Assembly: GCF_900129885.1 (NCBI RefSeq)
Contig: NZ_FQXE01000007.1
Location: 62,001-126,000 of the forward strand
Direction of reading: 5' to 3'
Origin: Pollutimonas bauzanensis
GTDB taxonomy: Bacteria > Pseudomonadota > Gammaproteobacteria > Burkholderiales > Burkholderiaceae_B
Length of the DNA stretch: 64,000 bases
Part shown: positions 7,276 through 15,629 of the stretch, one piece after another
How the letters are laid out: each line of letters starts with the position of its first letter
Position numbering within the stretch: the first letter of the stretch is position 1
Program-made: the position numbers and the translations under genes
Notes under the pieces: model-generated
What the model saw: the letters and a program-made list of their open reading frames with translations, nothing else
Told to the model about the DNA's origin: nothing
Database searches by the model: none

Positions 7276-9177
7276 ATGGACCAGGCAACTGCGGCGCACG
7301 ACCCCCCGAAACCGGCCGCGACGCCGGGGGCCGCCATTCTGGTGGGGGCCTTGGGCGTGGTCTACGGCGACATTGGCACCAGCCCCTTGTACACCATCAA
7401 GGCCGCGCTCGCGCAGGTCGCCAACCCGGGCGAGGCCGAAATCCTCGGCCTGCTGTCTTTGCTGTTCTGGATGCTGATGGTGGTGGTGTCGCTCAAGTAT
7501 GTGACCATCATCCTGCGGGCCGACAACCGCGGCGAGGGCGGCACGCTGGCGCTGATGGAACTGGCCGTGCGCGGGGTCTCGGGGCGCAAGAGATGGCGTT
7601 TGATCGTGCTGGGTTTGATCGGCGCCTGCCTGTTCTATGGCGACAGCATGATCACTCCGGCCATTTCGGTATTGTCCGCGCTGGAGGGAATCGCCATCGT
7701 TTCGCACAGGCTGGATCCATGGGTCGTGCCTTTGTCGGTGCTGGTGCTGGGCGGCCTGTTCATGATCCAGTCGCGCGGCACGGGCGCGATGGGCAAGCTT
7801 TTCGGTCCCGTCATGCTGCTCTGGTTCCTGACGCTCGGGGCGCTGGGGGCGTGGCGCATCATCCTGGAGCCGCATATCCTGCAGGCCTTGAATCCGATGT
7901 GGGCCTACGCATTCATCGCGAAGGCGCCCTGGGAGACCTTCCTGCTGCTGGGGGCCATCGTGCTGGCGCTGACGGGCGCCGAGACCCTGTATGCCGACAT
8001 GGGCCATTTCGGGCGCTCGGCCATCCGCCGGGCGTGGTTCGGCCTGGTGCTGCCGGCGCTGGTGCTTTGCTATTTCGGGCAGGGGGCGGTGATCCTGGCC
8101 GATCCGTCCACGATGCGCAACCCTTTCTTCCATATGGCGCCGGACTGGGGGCTGGTGCCGCTGGTGGTGCTGGCGACGGTGGCGACCGTCATCGCTTCCC
8201 AATCGGTCATCTCGGGCGCCTTTTCGGTTACGCGCCAGGCGGTCCAATTGGGCTTCTGGCCGCGCATGGTTATCCTGCACACCTCGGCGCGCGAAGAGGG
8301 GCAGATTTATCTGCCGCGCGTCAACATACTGCTGTTCATTGCCGTGCTGGTCCTGGTGCTGGCTTTCGGCTCGTCCGAAGGGCTGGCGCACGCCTATGGG
8401 TTCGCAGTCACCGGCACCATGCTGATGACCTCGCTGCTGGCTTTCGCAGTGTTGCCGCGCAATGCCAAGGGGCCCAGGCGGCTGATGTGGCTGGGCCTGA
8501 TCAGCGTATTCCTGGTCCTGGACGTATTGCTGTTTTCGTCGAACGCCTTGAAGATACATGATGGCGGCTGGGTGCCCTTGCTGGTCGGCCTGTGCCTGCT
8601 GACGCTGATGATGACCTGGAAGCAGGGCCGCGACCAGATGCATGAAACCCTGTCGGGCGACCATCAGCCGCTCAAGTCCTTCATGGAATCGCTGGAAGAA
8701 TACCCGCCCACCCGGGTGCCCGGCACGGCGGTGTTCATGAGCATGATCGTCAATACGGTGCCGCCGGCGCTGCTGCACAACCTCAAGCATAACAAGGTGC
8801 TGCATGAGCAGGCATTGTTCCTGACCGTGGAAAGCGCCGATGTGCCTTACGTGCCCTTCAGCGAGCGATACCGGCTGGAACGATTGAGCCGGACCGCCTG
8901 GCAGGCGGTGGCGCGCTGGGGTTTCAAACAGGAGCCGAATGTGCCCAAGGTGCTTGAGCAGATCAGCCAGGAACATCCCGAACTGAACCTGGATCCCATG
9001 CAGACTTCATATTTCCTGTCGCGCCAGACTGTCATCGTGGTGCGCAAACTGCCGTTCCACCTGGCCTGGCGCCGCCGGCTGTTCGCCTTCATGGCGCGCA
9101 ATGCCAGCCGCAGCACCCGTTTCTACAAGATTCCGCCCAATCGGGTGGTGGAGATGGGTATGCAGCTGGAACTGTAA
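7276..9177 (+). CDS. kup: Low-affinity potassium transporter Kup
   Basis: KUP/HAK/KT family K+ uptake system, 633 aa, typical length. About 12 membrane segments fill the first 450 residues, starting with the family signature LGVVYGDIGTSPLYTIKAAL and continuing with NRGEGGTLALMEL and GDSMITPAISVLSALEGI. The C-terminal cytosolic part (about 455-633) is of normal length and ends EMGMQLEL. The gene begins 4 bases after a sensor kinase gene, suggesting co-transcription with that two-component system. It converges with the next gene with a 3-bp gap. Confidence 0.95.
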   Translation: MDQATAAHDPPKPAATPGAAILVGALGVVYGDIGTSPLYTIKAALAQVANPGEAEILGLLSLLFWMLMVVVSLKYVTIILRADNRGEGGTLALMELAVRGVSGRKRWRLIVLGLIGACLFYGDSMITPAISVLSALEGIAIVSHRLDPWVVPLSVLVLGGLFMIQSRGTGAMGKLFGPVMLLWFLTLGALGAWRIILEPHILQALNPMWAYAFIAKAPWETFLLLGAIVLALTGAETLYADMGHFGRSAIRRAWFGLVLPALVLCYFGQGAVILADPSTMRNPFFHMAPDWGLVPLVVLATVATVIASQSVISGAFSVTRQAVQLGFWPRMVILHTSAREEGQIYLPRVNILLFIAVLVLVLAFGSSEGLAHAYGFAVTGTMLMTSLLAFAVLPRNAKGPRRLMWLGLISVFLVLDVLLFSSNALKIHDGGWVPLLVGLCLLTLMMTWKQGRDQMHETLSGDHQPLKSFMESLEEYPPTRVPGTAVFMSMIVNTVPPALLHNLKHNKVLHEQALFLTVESADVPYVPFSERYRLERLSRTAWQAVARWGFKQEPNVPKVLEQISQEHPELNLDPMQTSYFLSRQTVIVVRKLPFHLAWRRRLFAFMARNASRSTRFYKIPPNRVVEMGMQLEL

Positions 9178-9180
9178 GGC

Positions 9181-9756
9181 TTATTTGGCGATGCCGGTGC
9201 CCGGCACCGGCGCGGCCGGGGTCAAGGGCGCGGGCGGGGCCACGGAGGGCGGGGCGGGTGGCGCCAGCGACGGGGCTGGCGTTGCCGGCGGCGGGTTGGG
9301 CGTCAGGCCCGGCGCAGGCGGGGCCGGCACCGGGGCCGGGGCGACGGCGCCGGGCGTGGTGATGGTGGTTTCGCGCAAGACGCCGCCCCCGCCCACGCTG
9401 CCTTGGGTCCTGGTGTTCTGGCCCGACATCTGCAGCATGCAATCGTCGCGCTTCGCCGCGGGCAGCGCCTGGCACCTTGCCACTTCATTTTTATCGTAGG
9501 CCTGATTGCCGTTGCTCAAGCGATTGCGGCGGGATTCGTCGCGGGCCGCGCCGGCTTCGCGCAGGCAGGTGGCTTTGTCCTGATTGGTCTGGCCGGCATT
9601 GCAGCGCGCGATATCCGTCTTGTAGCGGGCTTCGATGTCCGCATTGCCCGGGCTTGCGCCCGGGCCGGCGGCCATGGCCAGGGGAGCGGCAAGGCAGGCG
9701 CCCAGAGCGCAGGCGGCCAGAAGCTGGCGGGATAATGTGATTGATCGAGTATGCAT
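9181..9756 (-). CDS. Secreted Cys- and Pro-rich protein of unknown function
   Basis: 191 aa, not recognised as a named family. A clear signal peptide (LLAACALGACLAAPLAMAA, cleavage near residue 30) is followed by a region of about 80 residues with four spaced cysteines (IARCNAG, ATCLREAG, VARCQALP, DDCMLQM), which could form two disulfides. The rest is a low-complexity Pro/Ala tail of about 55 residues. SD AAGGAG lies 10 bases before the ATG. It converges with kup. The first half resembles small periplasmic proteins common in Bordetella-like genomes. Expression and function are unknown. Confidence 0.75.
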   Translation of the reverse strand: MHTRSITLSRQLLAACALGACLAAPLAMAAGPGASPGNADIEARYKTDIARCNAGQTNQDKATCLREAGAARDESRRNRLSNGNQAYDKNEVARCQALPAAKRDDCMLQMSGQNTRTQGSVGGGGVLRETTITTPGAVAPAPVPAPPAPGLTPNPPPATPAPSLAPPAPPSVAPPAPLTPAAPVPGTGIAK

Positions 9757-10103
9757 CGTAGATGTACTCCTTGTTAGATATCAGTTCGCAGAAATAGCCA
9801 TGAATCTGGAATCAGTATATCGACCCACGGCGGCGGTTACGTAACCAAATGTTTTTTATGGTTTTCCCTGCCCCCCGCCGCCAGGCAATCGATACAGCAA
9901 GCCATGTTCCTGGCGGGCGCCCACGGAAAAACGCCGCCCGCGGACGCCGCTGCCGGCGCGGCGGGCTTAACGCGGGGCGGCTGTCAGGAGGATGTCAGCA
10001 AAGGTAAGTTTGGTGTAAGTAAATTGCCGGATATTAGGCTCCCCGAGTCAGCCCTCGGGTTTATTTCCAATATTCAAAATTCAAATATCCGGTAGGAGAC
10101 AAT
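9757..10103. other. Divergent promoter region between a secreted-protein gene and livK
   Basis: 347 bp without a gene. It carries a perfect 12-bp palindrome GGTTACGTAACC (9835-9846), an operator candidate for either flanking gene, and a hairpin CCCGAG (10042-10047) / CTCGGG (10054-10059) followed by TTTATTT, which could act as an attenuator in the livK leader. No confident promoter hexamers could be fixed. Confidence 0.45.
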
Positions 10104-11324
10104 ATGCATTTCAAGCTCAAGCTGCTCGTGGGTTCCATCGCTCTGGTGGCAGGCGGTACATCGTTCGCGGCGGACCCGATCAAGGTAGGCGTTTCGGGTC
10201 CCTATACGGGCGGTTCCTCGTCGATGGGCGTGAGCATGCGCGACGGCGTGCGCCTGGCCGCCAAGGAAATCAACAAGAATGGCGGTGTGCTGGGGCGCCA
10301 GATCGAACTCGTGGAACGCGATGACGAAGCCAAGAACGAGCGGGGCGTTCAAATCGCCCAGGAACTGATCAACCGCGAAAAAGTGGTGGCCACGCTGGGC
10401 TACATCAATACGGGCGTCGCCCTGGCGTCGCAGCGTTTCTATCAAACGGCCGAAATTCCGGTGATGAACAATGTGGCGACCGGCAGCGTCCTGTCGCATC
10501 AGTTCGAGCCGCCGAAATATGAACACAATTACGTCTTCCGCCTGGCCGCGCACGACAGCATCCAGGCGCCGATGATCGCCGAGGAAGCGGTGTCCAAGCT
10601 GGGGTTCAAGAAAGTGGCCATCATGGCGGATTCGACGAATTACGGGCAACTGGGCCGCAAGGACCTGGAAACCGCGCTCAAGGCCAAAGGCGTCATCCCT
10701 GTTGCCGTCGAGAAGTTCAACATCGGCGATGTGGACATGACGGCGCAGCTCCTGCGCGCCAAGGAAGCGGGCGCCCAGGCACTGCTGACTTACGGCATCG
10801 GCCCTGAACTGGCGCAGCTTGCCAACGGCATGGCAAAGCTGGGCTGGAAAGTTCCGATGGTGGGCAGCTGGACGCTGGCCATGGCCAACTACATCGATAC
10901 GTCGGGCGCCAATGGCAACGGCGCCATCATGCCGCAGACCTTCATACAGAATCCCAACACGCCCAAGCGCAAAGCGTTCATCGACGCCTATCTGGCCGAG
11001 TTCAAGCCGAAAAACGACCGCATCGACTCGGCGGTTTCGGCGGCCCAGGGCTACGATTCCCTGTACCTGCTCTCGGCCGCCATGAAGCAGGCAAACAGCA
11101 CCGAAGGCCCCAAAGTGCGGGCGGCGCTCGAAGACCTCAAAACGCCGGTCGAGGGCGTGATCATGACCTACGACCATCCGTACTCGGTGAAAGACCACGA
11201 CGCGATCACCGCGAACCTGGTGTACATGGGCGAGGTCAAGGATGGGCGCGTGGTTTTCGCCCACCCGGAGGACGAGCAGAACAGCGCCAAGCCTAACAAG
11301 AAAGAGCTGTCGTCGGCAAAATAA
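10104..11324 (+). CDS. livK: Branched-chain amino acid ABC transporter, periplasmic binding protein
   Basis: Type I periplasmic binding protein (LivJ/LivK family), 406 aa. The signal peptide MHFKLKLLVGSIALVAGGTSFA is cleaved before ADPIKVGV. The fold begins with the usual PYTGGSSSMGVSMRDGVRLAAKEIN block. Good SD (AGGAGA) upstream. It leads the liv operon, and a strong hairpin after it probably lets it be made in excess over the membrane components. Ligand specificity (Leu/Ile/Val versus aromatic or other small acids) cannot be read from sequence. Confidence 0.9.
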   Translation: MHFKLKLLVGSIALVAGGTSFAADPIKVGVSGPYTGGSSSMGVSMRDGVRLAAKEINKNGGVLGRQIELVERDDEAKNERGVQIAQELINREKVVATLGYINTGVALASQRFYQTAEIPVMNNVATGSVLSHQFEPPKYEHNYVFRLAAHDSIQAPMIAEEAVSKLGFKKVAIMADSTNYGQLGRKDLETALKAKGVIPVAVEKFNIGDVDMTAQLLRAKEAGAQALLTYGIGPELAQLANGMAKLGWKVPMVGSWTLAMANYIDTSGANGNGAIMPQTFIQNPNTPKRKAFIDAYLAEFKPKNDRIDSAVSAAQGYDSLYLLSAAMKQANSTEGPKVRAALEDLKTPVEGVIMTYDHPYSVKDHDAITANLVYMGEVKDGRVVFAHPEDEQNSAKPNKKELSSAK

Positions 11325-11358
11325 CAGCCGCGACGCGGCGTTTATAAAAGACGTTCAC

Positions 11359-11384
11359 TCCCCCTCGCCATAACGCGGGGGGGA
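11359..11384 (+). terminator. Intra-operon hairpin between livK and livH (attenuator-like)
   Basis: The stem TCCCCC-T-CGC (11359-11368) pairs with GCG-GGGGGGA (11375-11384) with one bulged base, followed by CTCTTTTCT. A partial terminator here would set a high binding-protein to permease ratio, a known pattern in ABC operons; the attenuation itself is inference. Confidence 0.65.
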
Positions 11385-11405
11385 CTCTTTTCTATCGGAA
11401 ATTTC

Positions 11406-12281
11406 ATGGCTATTCTTCTTCAACTGGTATACAGCGGGGTCGCGCTGGGCATGATCTATGCCGTGATCGCCTTTGGCTATCAACTGACGTTTTCGACCTC
11501 CGGAACATTGAATTTCGGGCAGGGCGAGGCGCTGATGCTGGGCGCGCTGGTCGGCCTGACGCTGGTCGGAATGGGCGTCAATTACTGGGTAATGATACCC
11601 ATCGTTTGCGTATTCGGCCTTGTGCAAGGCGCTGTGGTGGAGCGGGTTGCGGTGCGTCCCGCGCTCAAGTCGCGCTCCGAGTTCGGCTGGATCATGGCCA
11701 CGATAGCCCTGGCCATCATCTTTCGCAACACCGCGGAAAACGTGTGGGGCCGCGACGCCTTGCGCTTTCCGTCCCCCATATCCGAAACACCGCTGAAAGT
11801 CCTGGGCGCCAATGTGCTGCCGATGGAATTGCTGGTGGTGGGCGGCGCATTGCTCATCATGCTGCTGGTCGAGATGTTCAACCGGAAATCCATCTATGGC
11901 AAGGCCGTGGTGGCGACGTCGGCGGACCGCGACGCGGCCGGCCTGATGGGCATCAACACCAGCCTGGTCATTACTTTTTCCTATGCCTTGTCTTCATTGA
12001 CCGCGGCGTTCGCCGGCGTGCTGGTCGCGCCGTTGACACTCACCGGCGCTTCCATGGGCGCCGTGCTCGGCCTGAAGGCATTTGCGGTCGCCATCATCGG
12101 CGGCCTGGGCAGCGGCATGGGCGCCATCGTTGGCGGCCTGATACTGGGCATCGCCGAAACCACCACGGGCTACTACCTGTCGACGGGCTACAAAGACGTG
12201 CCCGGCCTGGTGCTGTTGCTGCTGGTGCTGACGATCAAACCCGCCGGCCTGTTCGGCAAAACAGCGATCAAGAAGGTGTAG
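11406..12281 (+). CDS. livH: Branched-chain amino acid ABC transporter, permease LivH
   Basis: Inner-membrane permease of 291 aa with about 8 membrane helices. Family motifs: GVALGMIYAVIAFGYQLTFS at the start, TLNFGQGEALMLGALVG, and the EAA-like cytoplasmic loop around VVATSADRDAAGLMGIN. It ends two bases before the next start codon and works with the LivM half of that protein to form the channel. Confidence 0.93.
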   Translation: MAILLQLVYSGVALGMIYAVIAFGYQLTFSTSGTLNFGQGEALMLGALVGLTLVGMGVNYWVMIPIVCVFGLVQGAVVERVAVRPALKSRSEFGWIMATIALAIIFRNTAENVWGRDALRFPSPISETPLKVLGANVLPMELLVVGGALLIMLLVEMFNRKSIYGKAVVATSADRDAAGLMGINTSLVITFSYALSSLTAAFAGVLVAPLTLTGASMGAVLGLKAFAVAIIGGLGSGMGAIVGGLILGIAETTTGYYLSTGYKDVPGLVLLLLVLTIKPAGLFGKTAIKKV

Positions 12282-12283
12282 CA

Positions 12284-14203
12284 ATGAAACCGATGCGTCT
12301 TGGTCTTTTTATCGTATTCATCGCAGTGCTGGCGGGCGTGCCCCTGGTGGTCACCAACTCGTTCTACCTGCATCTTATTGAAACCATCCTCATCTATACC
12401 ATTCTTTTGTATGGCCTGGATATCGTGGTGGGCTATACCGGCCAGGTGTCCCTCGGGCATGCCGGCTTGTTCGGCGTGGGCGCTTATACGGCGGGCGTGC
12501 TGTTCTACCACCTGGGCCTGCCCATCTGGTACACCATTCCCGCGGCGATTGCCGTGACGGCGGTATTCGGGGCGATACTCGCGCTGCCTTCCTTGCAGGT
12601 GACCGGGCCGTATCTGGCCATGGTGACGCTGGCCTTCGGCACCATCATCCAGATCCTGATCAATGAAATGGACTTCCTGACCGAAGGCCCGCTGGGCATC
12701 GTGATCGACAAGCCCGAGGTGGCGGGGCACACCTTCAGCGGCGCGGAATACTTCTGGCTGGTGTCGGCGCTGATGATACTGTCGCTGATACTGACGCAGC
12801 GGGTGGCCAAGTCGCACCTGGGGCGCTCGTTCGAGGCATTGCGCGACAGCCCCATCGCCTGCGACTGCATGGGCGTGTCGGTATACAAGTACAAGGTCTA
12901 CGCCTTCGTGATCAGCGCAGGGCTGGCCGGCTTGTCCGGCGCGCTGCATGCCTATTCCGAGCAGTACATTTCGCCCAATACCTATACCTTCGAGCTCACC
13001 ATCCTGTTCCTGCTGGCCATCATCATGGGCGGGCGCAAGACGCGCAGCGGCGCCATTCTGGGGGCGGCCATCATCGTGCTGCTGCCCAAGATGCTGGATG
13101 ACATCTCCACGTTCCGGTCCATCGCCATCGGGCTGGCGCTGATCATCCTGGTCGGCGGCGCCGTGCTGGTGATGCGCGGCCGGTCGACGCTGCGCCGCGT
13201 GGCCATACCGATAGCCGGCACGGTCCTGCTGGCGGCGTTCTCATTGGTCATGGACCAGATGACGGATTGGCGCCTGACGATCTTCGGGGTGATGATTCTA
13301 TTCGTGGTGTATTACCTGCCCGACGGCATCATCGGTTTCTTGCGCAATGTCTTCGGCATTTCCAGCCATGCGGTCAACGAGCTGCCGCCATTGCGCCGCG
13401 AAGCGACGGGGCTGAGCGCCGCGGCGGCGGGGGCCCATGAGGCGCTGCTGCGCGTCAACAATGCCGTCATGCAGTTCGGCGGCCTCAAGGCCCTCAACAA
13501 TGTCGACCTGCTGATCGAGCGCGGCACCATCCATGGCCTGATCGGCCCGAATGGTTCGGGCAAGAGCACCATGATGAACGTGCTCACCGGCATCTATACG
13601 CCCACGTCCGGCGCGATAGTCTTTGCGGGCGCATCCCTGGTGGGCGTGTCGCCGGCGCAGATCGCCCAGAAAGGCATAGCGCGCACTTTCCAGAATGTGC
13701 AGCTGTTCGGCGAAATGACGGCGCTCGAAAACGTGCTGGTCGGCTTGCACCACACCTTTACGGTGAGTTTCGCCGGCGTGGCCCTGCACCTGCCGTCATG
13801 GAAGCGGCAGGAAGCCGCCGCCCGCGAGCGGGCCTATGCCTTGCTGGACTTTGTCGGCCTGGCCGGCCTGGCCCTCGAGGAAGCGCGCAATCTGCCTTAC
13901 GGCAAGCAGCGCCTGCTGGAAATCGCCCGCGCCCTGGCGCTGGACCCGCAACTGCTCTTGCTGGACGAGCCGGCGGCCGGCCTGACGGCGCCCGATATCC
14001 AGGACTTGCTGGTGATCATGCGCAAGATCAAGGACTATGGCCTGACGGTGATCCTGATCGAGCATCACATGGATGTGGTCATGGGCATTTGCGACAGCGT
14101 TTCCGTGCTCGACTTTGGGCAGAAAATTTCGGAAGGCCTGCCCGCGGAAGTGCAAGCCGATCCACGCGTCATCGAGGCCTACCTCGGTGGCAGCGCAGCC
14201 TAG
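12284..14203 (+). CDS. livM: LivM-LivG fusion: permease joined to ATPase
   Basis: 639 aa carrying two liv functions in one chain. Residues 1 to about 330 are a LivM-type permease (GYTGQVSLGHAGLFGVGAY and the cytoplasmic loop FEALRDSPIACDCMGV). After a linker, residues about 385-639 are a LivG-type ATPase: Walker A GLIGPNGSGKST, Q-loop FQNVQLF, signature region NLPYGKQRLLEIARAL, Walker B LLLLDEPAAGL and switch His in IEHHMDVV. The ATG at 12284 was chosen because it begins the hydrophobic N-terminus 2 bp after livH; the frame upstream is only the out-of-phase strand of livH. Fused LivM-LivG is known in some betaproteobacteria; no stop or frameshift divides the halves here. Confidence 0.92.
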   Translation: MKPMRLGLFIVFIAVLAGVPLVVTNSFYLHLIETILIYTILLYGLDIVVGYTGQVSLGHAGLFGVGAYTAGVLFYHLGLPIWYTIPAAIAVTAVFGAILALPSLQVTGPYLAMVTLAFGTIIQILINEMDFLTEGPLGIVIDKPEVAGHTFSGAEYFWLVSALMILSLILTQRVAKSHLGRSFEALRDSPIACDCMGVSVYKYKVYAFVISAGLAGLSGALHAYSEQYISPNTYTFELTILFLLAIIMGGRKTRSGAILGAAIIVLLPKMLDDISTFRSIAIGLALIILVGGAVLVMRGRSTLRRVAIPIAGTVLLAAFSLVMDQMTDWRLTIFGVMILFVVYYLPDGIIGFLRNVFGISSHAVNELPPLRREATGLSAAAAGAHEALLRVNNAVMQFGGLKALNNVDLLIERGTIHGLIGPNGSGKSTMMNVLTGIYTPTSGAIVFAGASLVGVSPAQIAQKGIARTFQNVQLFGEMTALENVLVGLHHTFTVSFAGVALHLPSWKRQEAAARERAYALLDFVGLAGLALEEARNLPYGKQRLLEIARALALDPQLLLLDEPAAGLTAPDIQDLLVIMRKIKDYGLTVILIEHHMDVVMGICDSVSVLDFGQKISEGLPAEVQADPRVIEAYLGGSAA

Positions 14204-14217
14204 TCCAGGAGCAAGCA

Positions 14218-14940
14218 ATGTTATCGATCAAGAATCTGGAAGCCGGCTACGGCAAGGTGAAAGTGCTGCATGGCGTCAGCATCGAGGTGCCCAAGGGGCG
14301 GGTGGTGACGCTGATCGGCTCCAATGGCGCCGGCAAGACCACCACCATGAAGGCCATTTCGGGCATGCTGGCGCCCAGCGCGGGGGAAATCACCCTGGGC
14401 GGAAAAAACATATTCGGGCTGGAATCGCACCGCATCGCCCGCCAGGGGCTGGCGCATTCGCCGGAGGGGCGCCGGGTGTTCCCGACGCTCAGCGTGGCCG
14501 ACAATCTGCTGCTGGGCGCCTTCCCGCGCCTGACCGGCAGCCGGGCCAGAGGCGACGTGCAAAACGACCTGGAGCGCGCCATGGACCTGTTCCCGCGGCT
14601 CAAGGAGCGCCGCCAGCAACAGGCCGGCACGCTTTCGGGGGGCGAGCAGCAGATGCTCGCCATGGCGCGCGCCGTGATGCTGAACCCGGACATCATTTTG
14701 CTGGACGAGCCGTCCATGGGGCTGGCGCCCATCCTGGTGGACGAGGTGTTCCGGATCATCCGCCGCCTGAAAGAGGAAGGCGTCACCATGCTGCTGGTCG
14801 AGCAGTTCGCCGCGGCCGCCCTGGCGGTGGCCGATTACGGCTATGTCCTGGAAAACGGCAGGATAGCGGTGCAGGGGCCGGCCGAGCAGCTCAAGACGGA
14901 TCCGGCCGTTGTGGCCGCCTACCTCGGCGGCGGGCATTGA
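14218..14940 (+). CDS. livF: Branched-chain amino acid ABC transporter, ATPase LivF
   Basis: ABC ATPase of 240 aa: Walker A LIGSNGAGKTTT, Q-loop and PEGRRVFPTLSV motif, signature LSGGEQQMLAMARA, Walker B IILLDEPSMGL and switch region LVEQFAAAA. The LAHSPEGR block marks LivF rather than LivG. The start ATG at 14218 follows CAGGAGCAAGCA; upstream in-frame starts would overlap the livG part. Last gene of the liv operon, ending at a long palindrome. Confidence 0.95.
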   Translation: MLSIKNLEAGYGKVKVLHGVSIEVPKGRVVTLIGSNGAGKTTTMKAISGMLAPSAGEITLGGKNIFGLESHRIARQGLAHSPEGRRVFPTLSVADNLLLGAFPRLTGSRARGDVQNDLERAMDLFPRLKERRQQQAGTLSGGEQQMLAMARAVMLNPDIILLDEPSMGLAPILVDEVFRIIRRLKEEGVTMLLVEQFAAAALAVADYGYVLENGRIAVQGPAEQLKTDPAVVAAYLGGGH

Positions 14941-14973
14941 GCCTGCCATGCTTGCCGGCGGCGGCCGGCTGGA

Positions 14974-15007
14974 GGCGCGGGCCGCCTCGCGCGAGGCGGC
15001 CCGCGCC
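14974..15007. repeat. Perfect 34-bp palindrome between convergent livF and mrpG
   Basis: Two 17-base arms, GGCGCGGGCCGCCTCGC and its exact reverse complement, meet with no loop at 14990/14991. It sits in the 72-bp gap between convergent operons, so it may form a very strong hairpin in both transcripts and act as a bidirectional transcription barrier or 3' mRNA stabiliser. There is no T-run on either side, so it is not a standard Rho-independent terminator. Confidence 0.75.
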
Positions 15008-15012
15008 CGGCT

Positions 15013-15351
15013 TCATTCCGGGCTTTCTTCCGCTTTCTGCTCCACCCGCAATTTGCGGCGGATGGCCGCGCGCATCAGCAGCATGGCGGTCACCGGCGAG
15101 GTGATCACCAGGAACACGGTGATCAGTATCTGGTGGACCACCACGCGGTGCTCCAGCGCGGAGGAAATCAGGATGGATGCCAGCAGCACGCCGAAGACGC
15201 CCAGCGTATTGCCCAGGGTGGGCGCGTGGATGCGGCAGTAGAAGCTGTCCAGGCGCAGCAGGCCCAGCGAGCCGGTCAGCGTGATGATGCCGCTGATGAC
15301 CAGCAGGATGGCGGCGGGAATGGCCGCCCAAAGGGGCAGGGTATCCATCAT
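15013..15351 (-). CDS. mrpG: Mrp/Pha cation/proton antiporter subunit G
   Basis: MnhG/PhaG family, 112 aa, with about three membrane helices (AAIPAAILLVISGIITLTGSLGLLRL ... TLGNTLGVFGVLLASIL). The short RLDSFYCRIHAPTLG motif between helices is typical. The last gene of the minus-strand mrp operon, overlapping mrpF by 4 bases (ATGA). Part of the multi-subunit antiporter that exchanges Na+ or K+ for protons at the inner membrane. Confidence 0.9.
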   Translation of the reverse strand: MMDTLPLWAAIPAAILLVISGIITLTGSLGLLRLDSFYCRIHAPTLGNTLGVFGVLLASILISSALEHRVVVHQILITVFLVITSPVTAMLLMRAAIRRKLRVEQKAEESPE

Positions 15352-15629
15352 GGCTCGATGACCTCGCCGCGCAGCAGGAACTTGGCCATGGCCACCGACC
15401 CCACGAAGCCGAACATGCTGATCAGCAGCGCGATATCGAAATACAGTCCGGAGTTGAATTGCAGGCCCAGGACCAGCAGGATCAGCATGCCGTTGACGTA
15501 CAGGGTGTCCAGCGCCAGCACCCGGTCCGAGGCCGTCGGCCCGCGCAGCAAGCGCAGCGCGGCGCAGGCCAGCGCCAGCACGAAACAGCCCAATGCAAAG
15601 GTGGCGGCCCAGTAAACGAGTTGGTTCAT
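15348..15629 (-). CDS. mrpF: Mrp/Pha cation/proton antiporter subunit F
   Basis: MnhF/PhaF family, 93 aa, three membrane helices; the conserved RLLRGPTASDRVLALDTLYVN loop carries the essential acidic residue of this subunit. Overlaps both neighbours by 4 bases. Confidence 0.91.
   Translation of the reverse strand: MNQLVYWAATFALGCFVLALACAALRLLRGPTASDRVLALDTLYVNGMLILLVLGLQFNSGLYFDIALLISMFGFVGSVAMAKFLLRGEVIEP

Noticed and set aside
7255-8976. 573-codon open frame antisense to kup
   Set aside because: Gln/His/Arg-rich shadow composition typical of GC-rich third positions on the opposite strand; kup is complete and canonical.
13798-14217. N-terminal extension of LivF by 140 residues
   Set aside because: This part is the out-of-frame 3' end of the LivM-LivG gene; the ATG at 14218 has an SD and begins the ABC domain.
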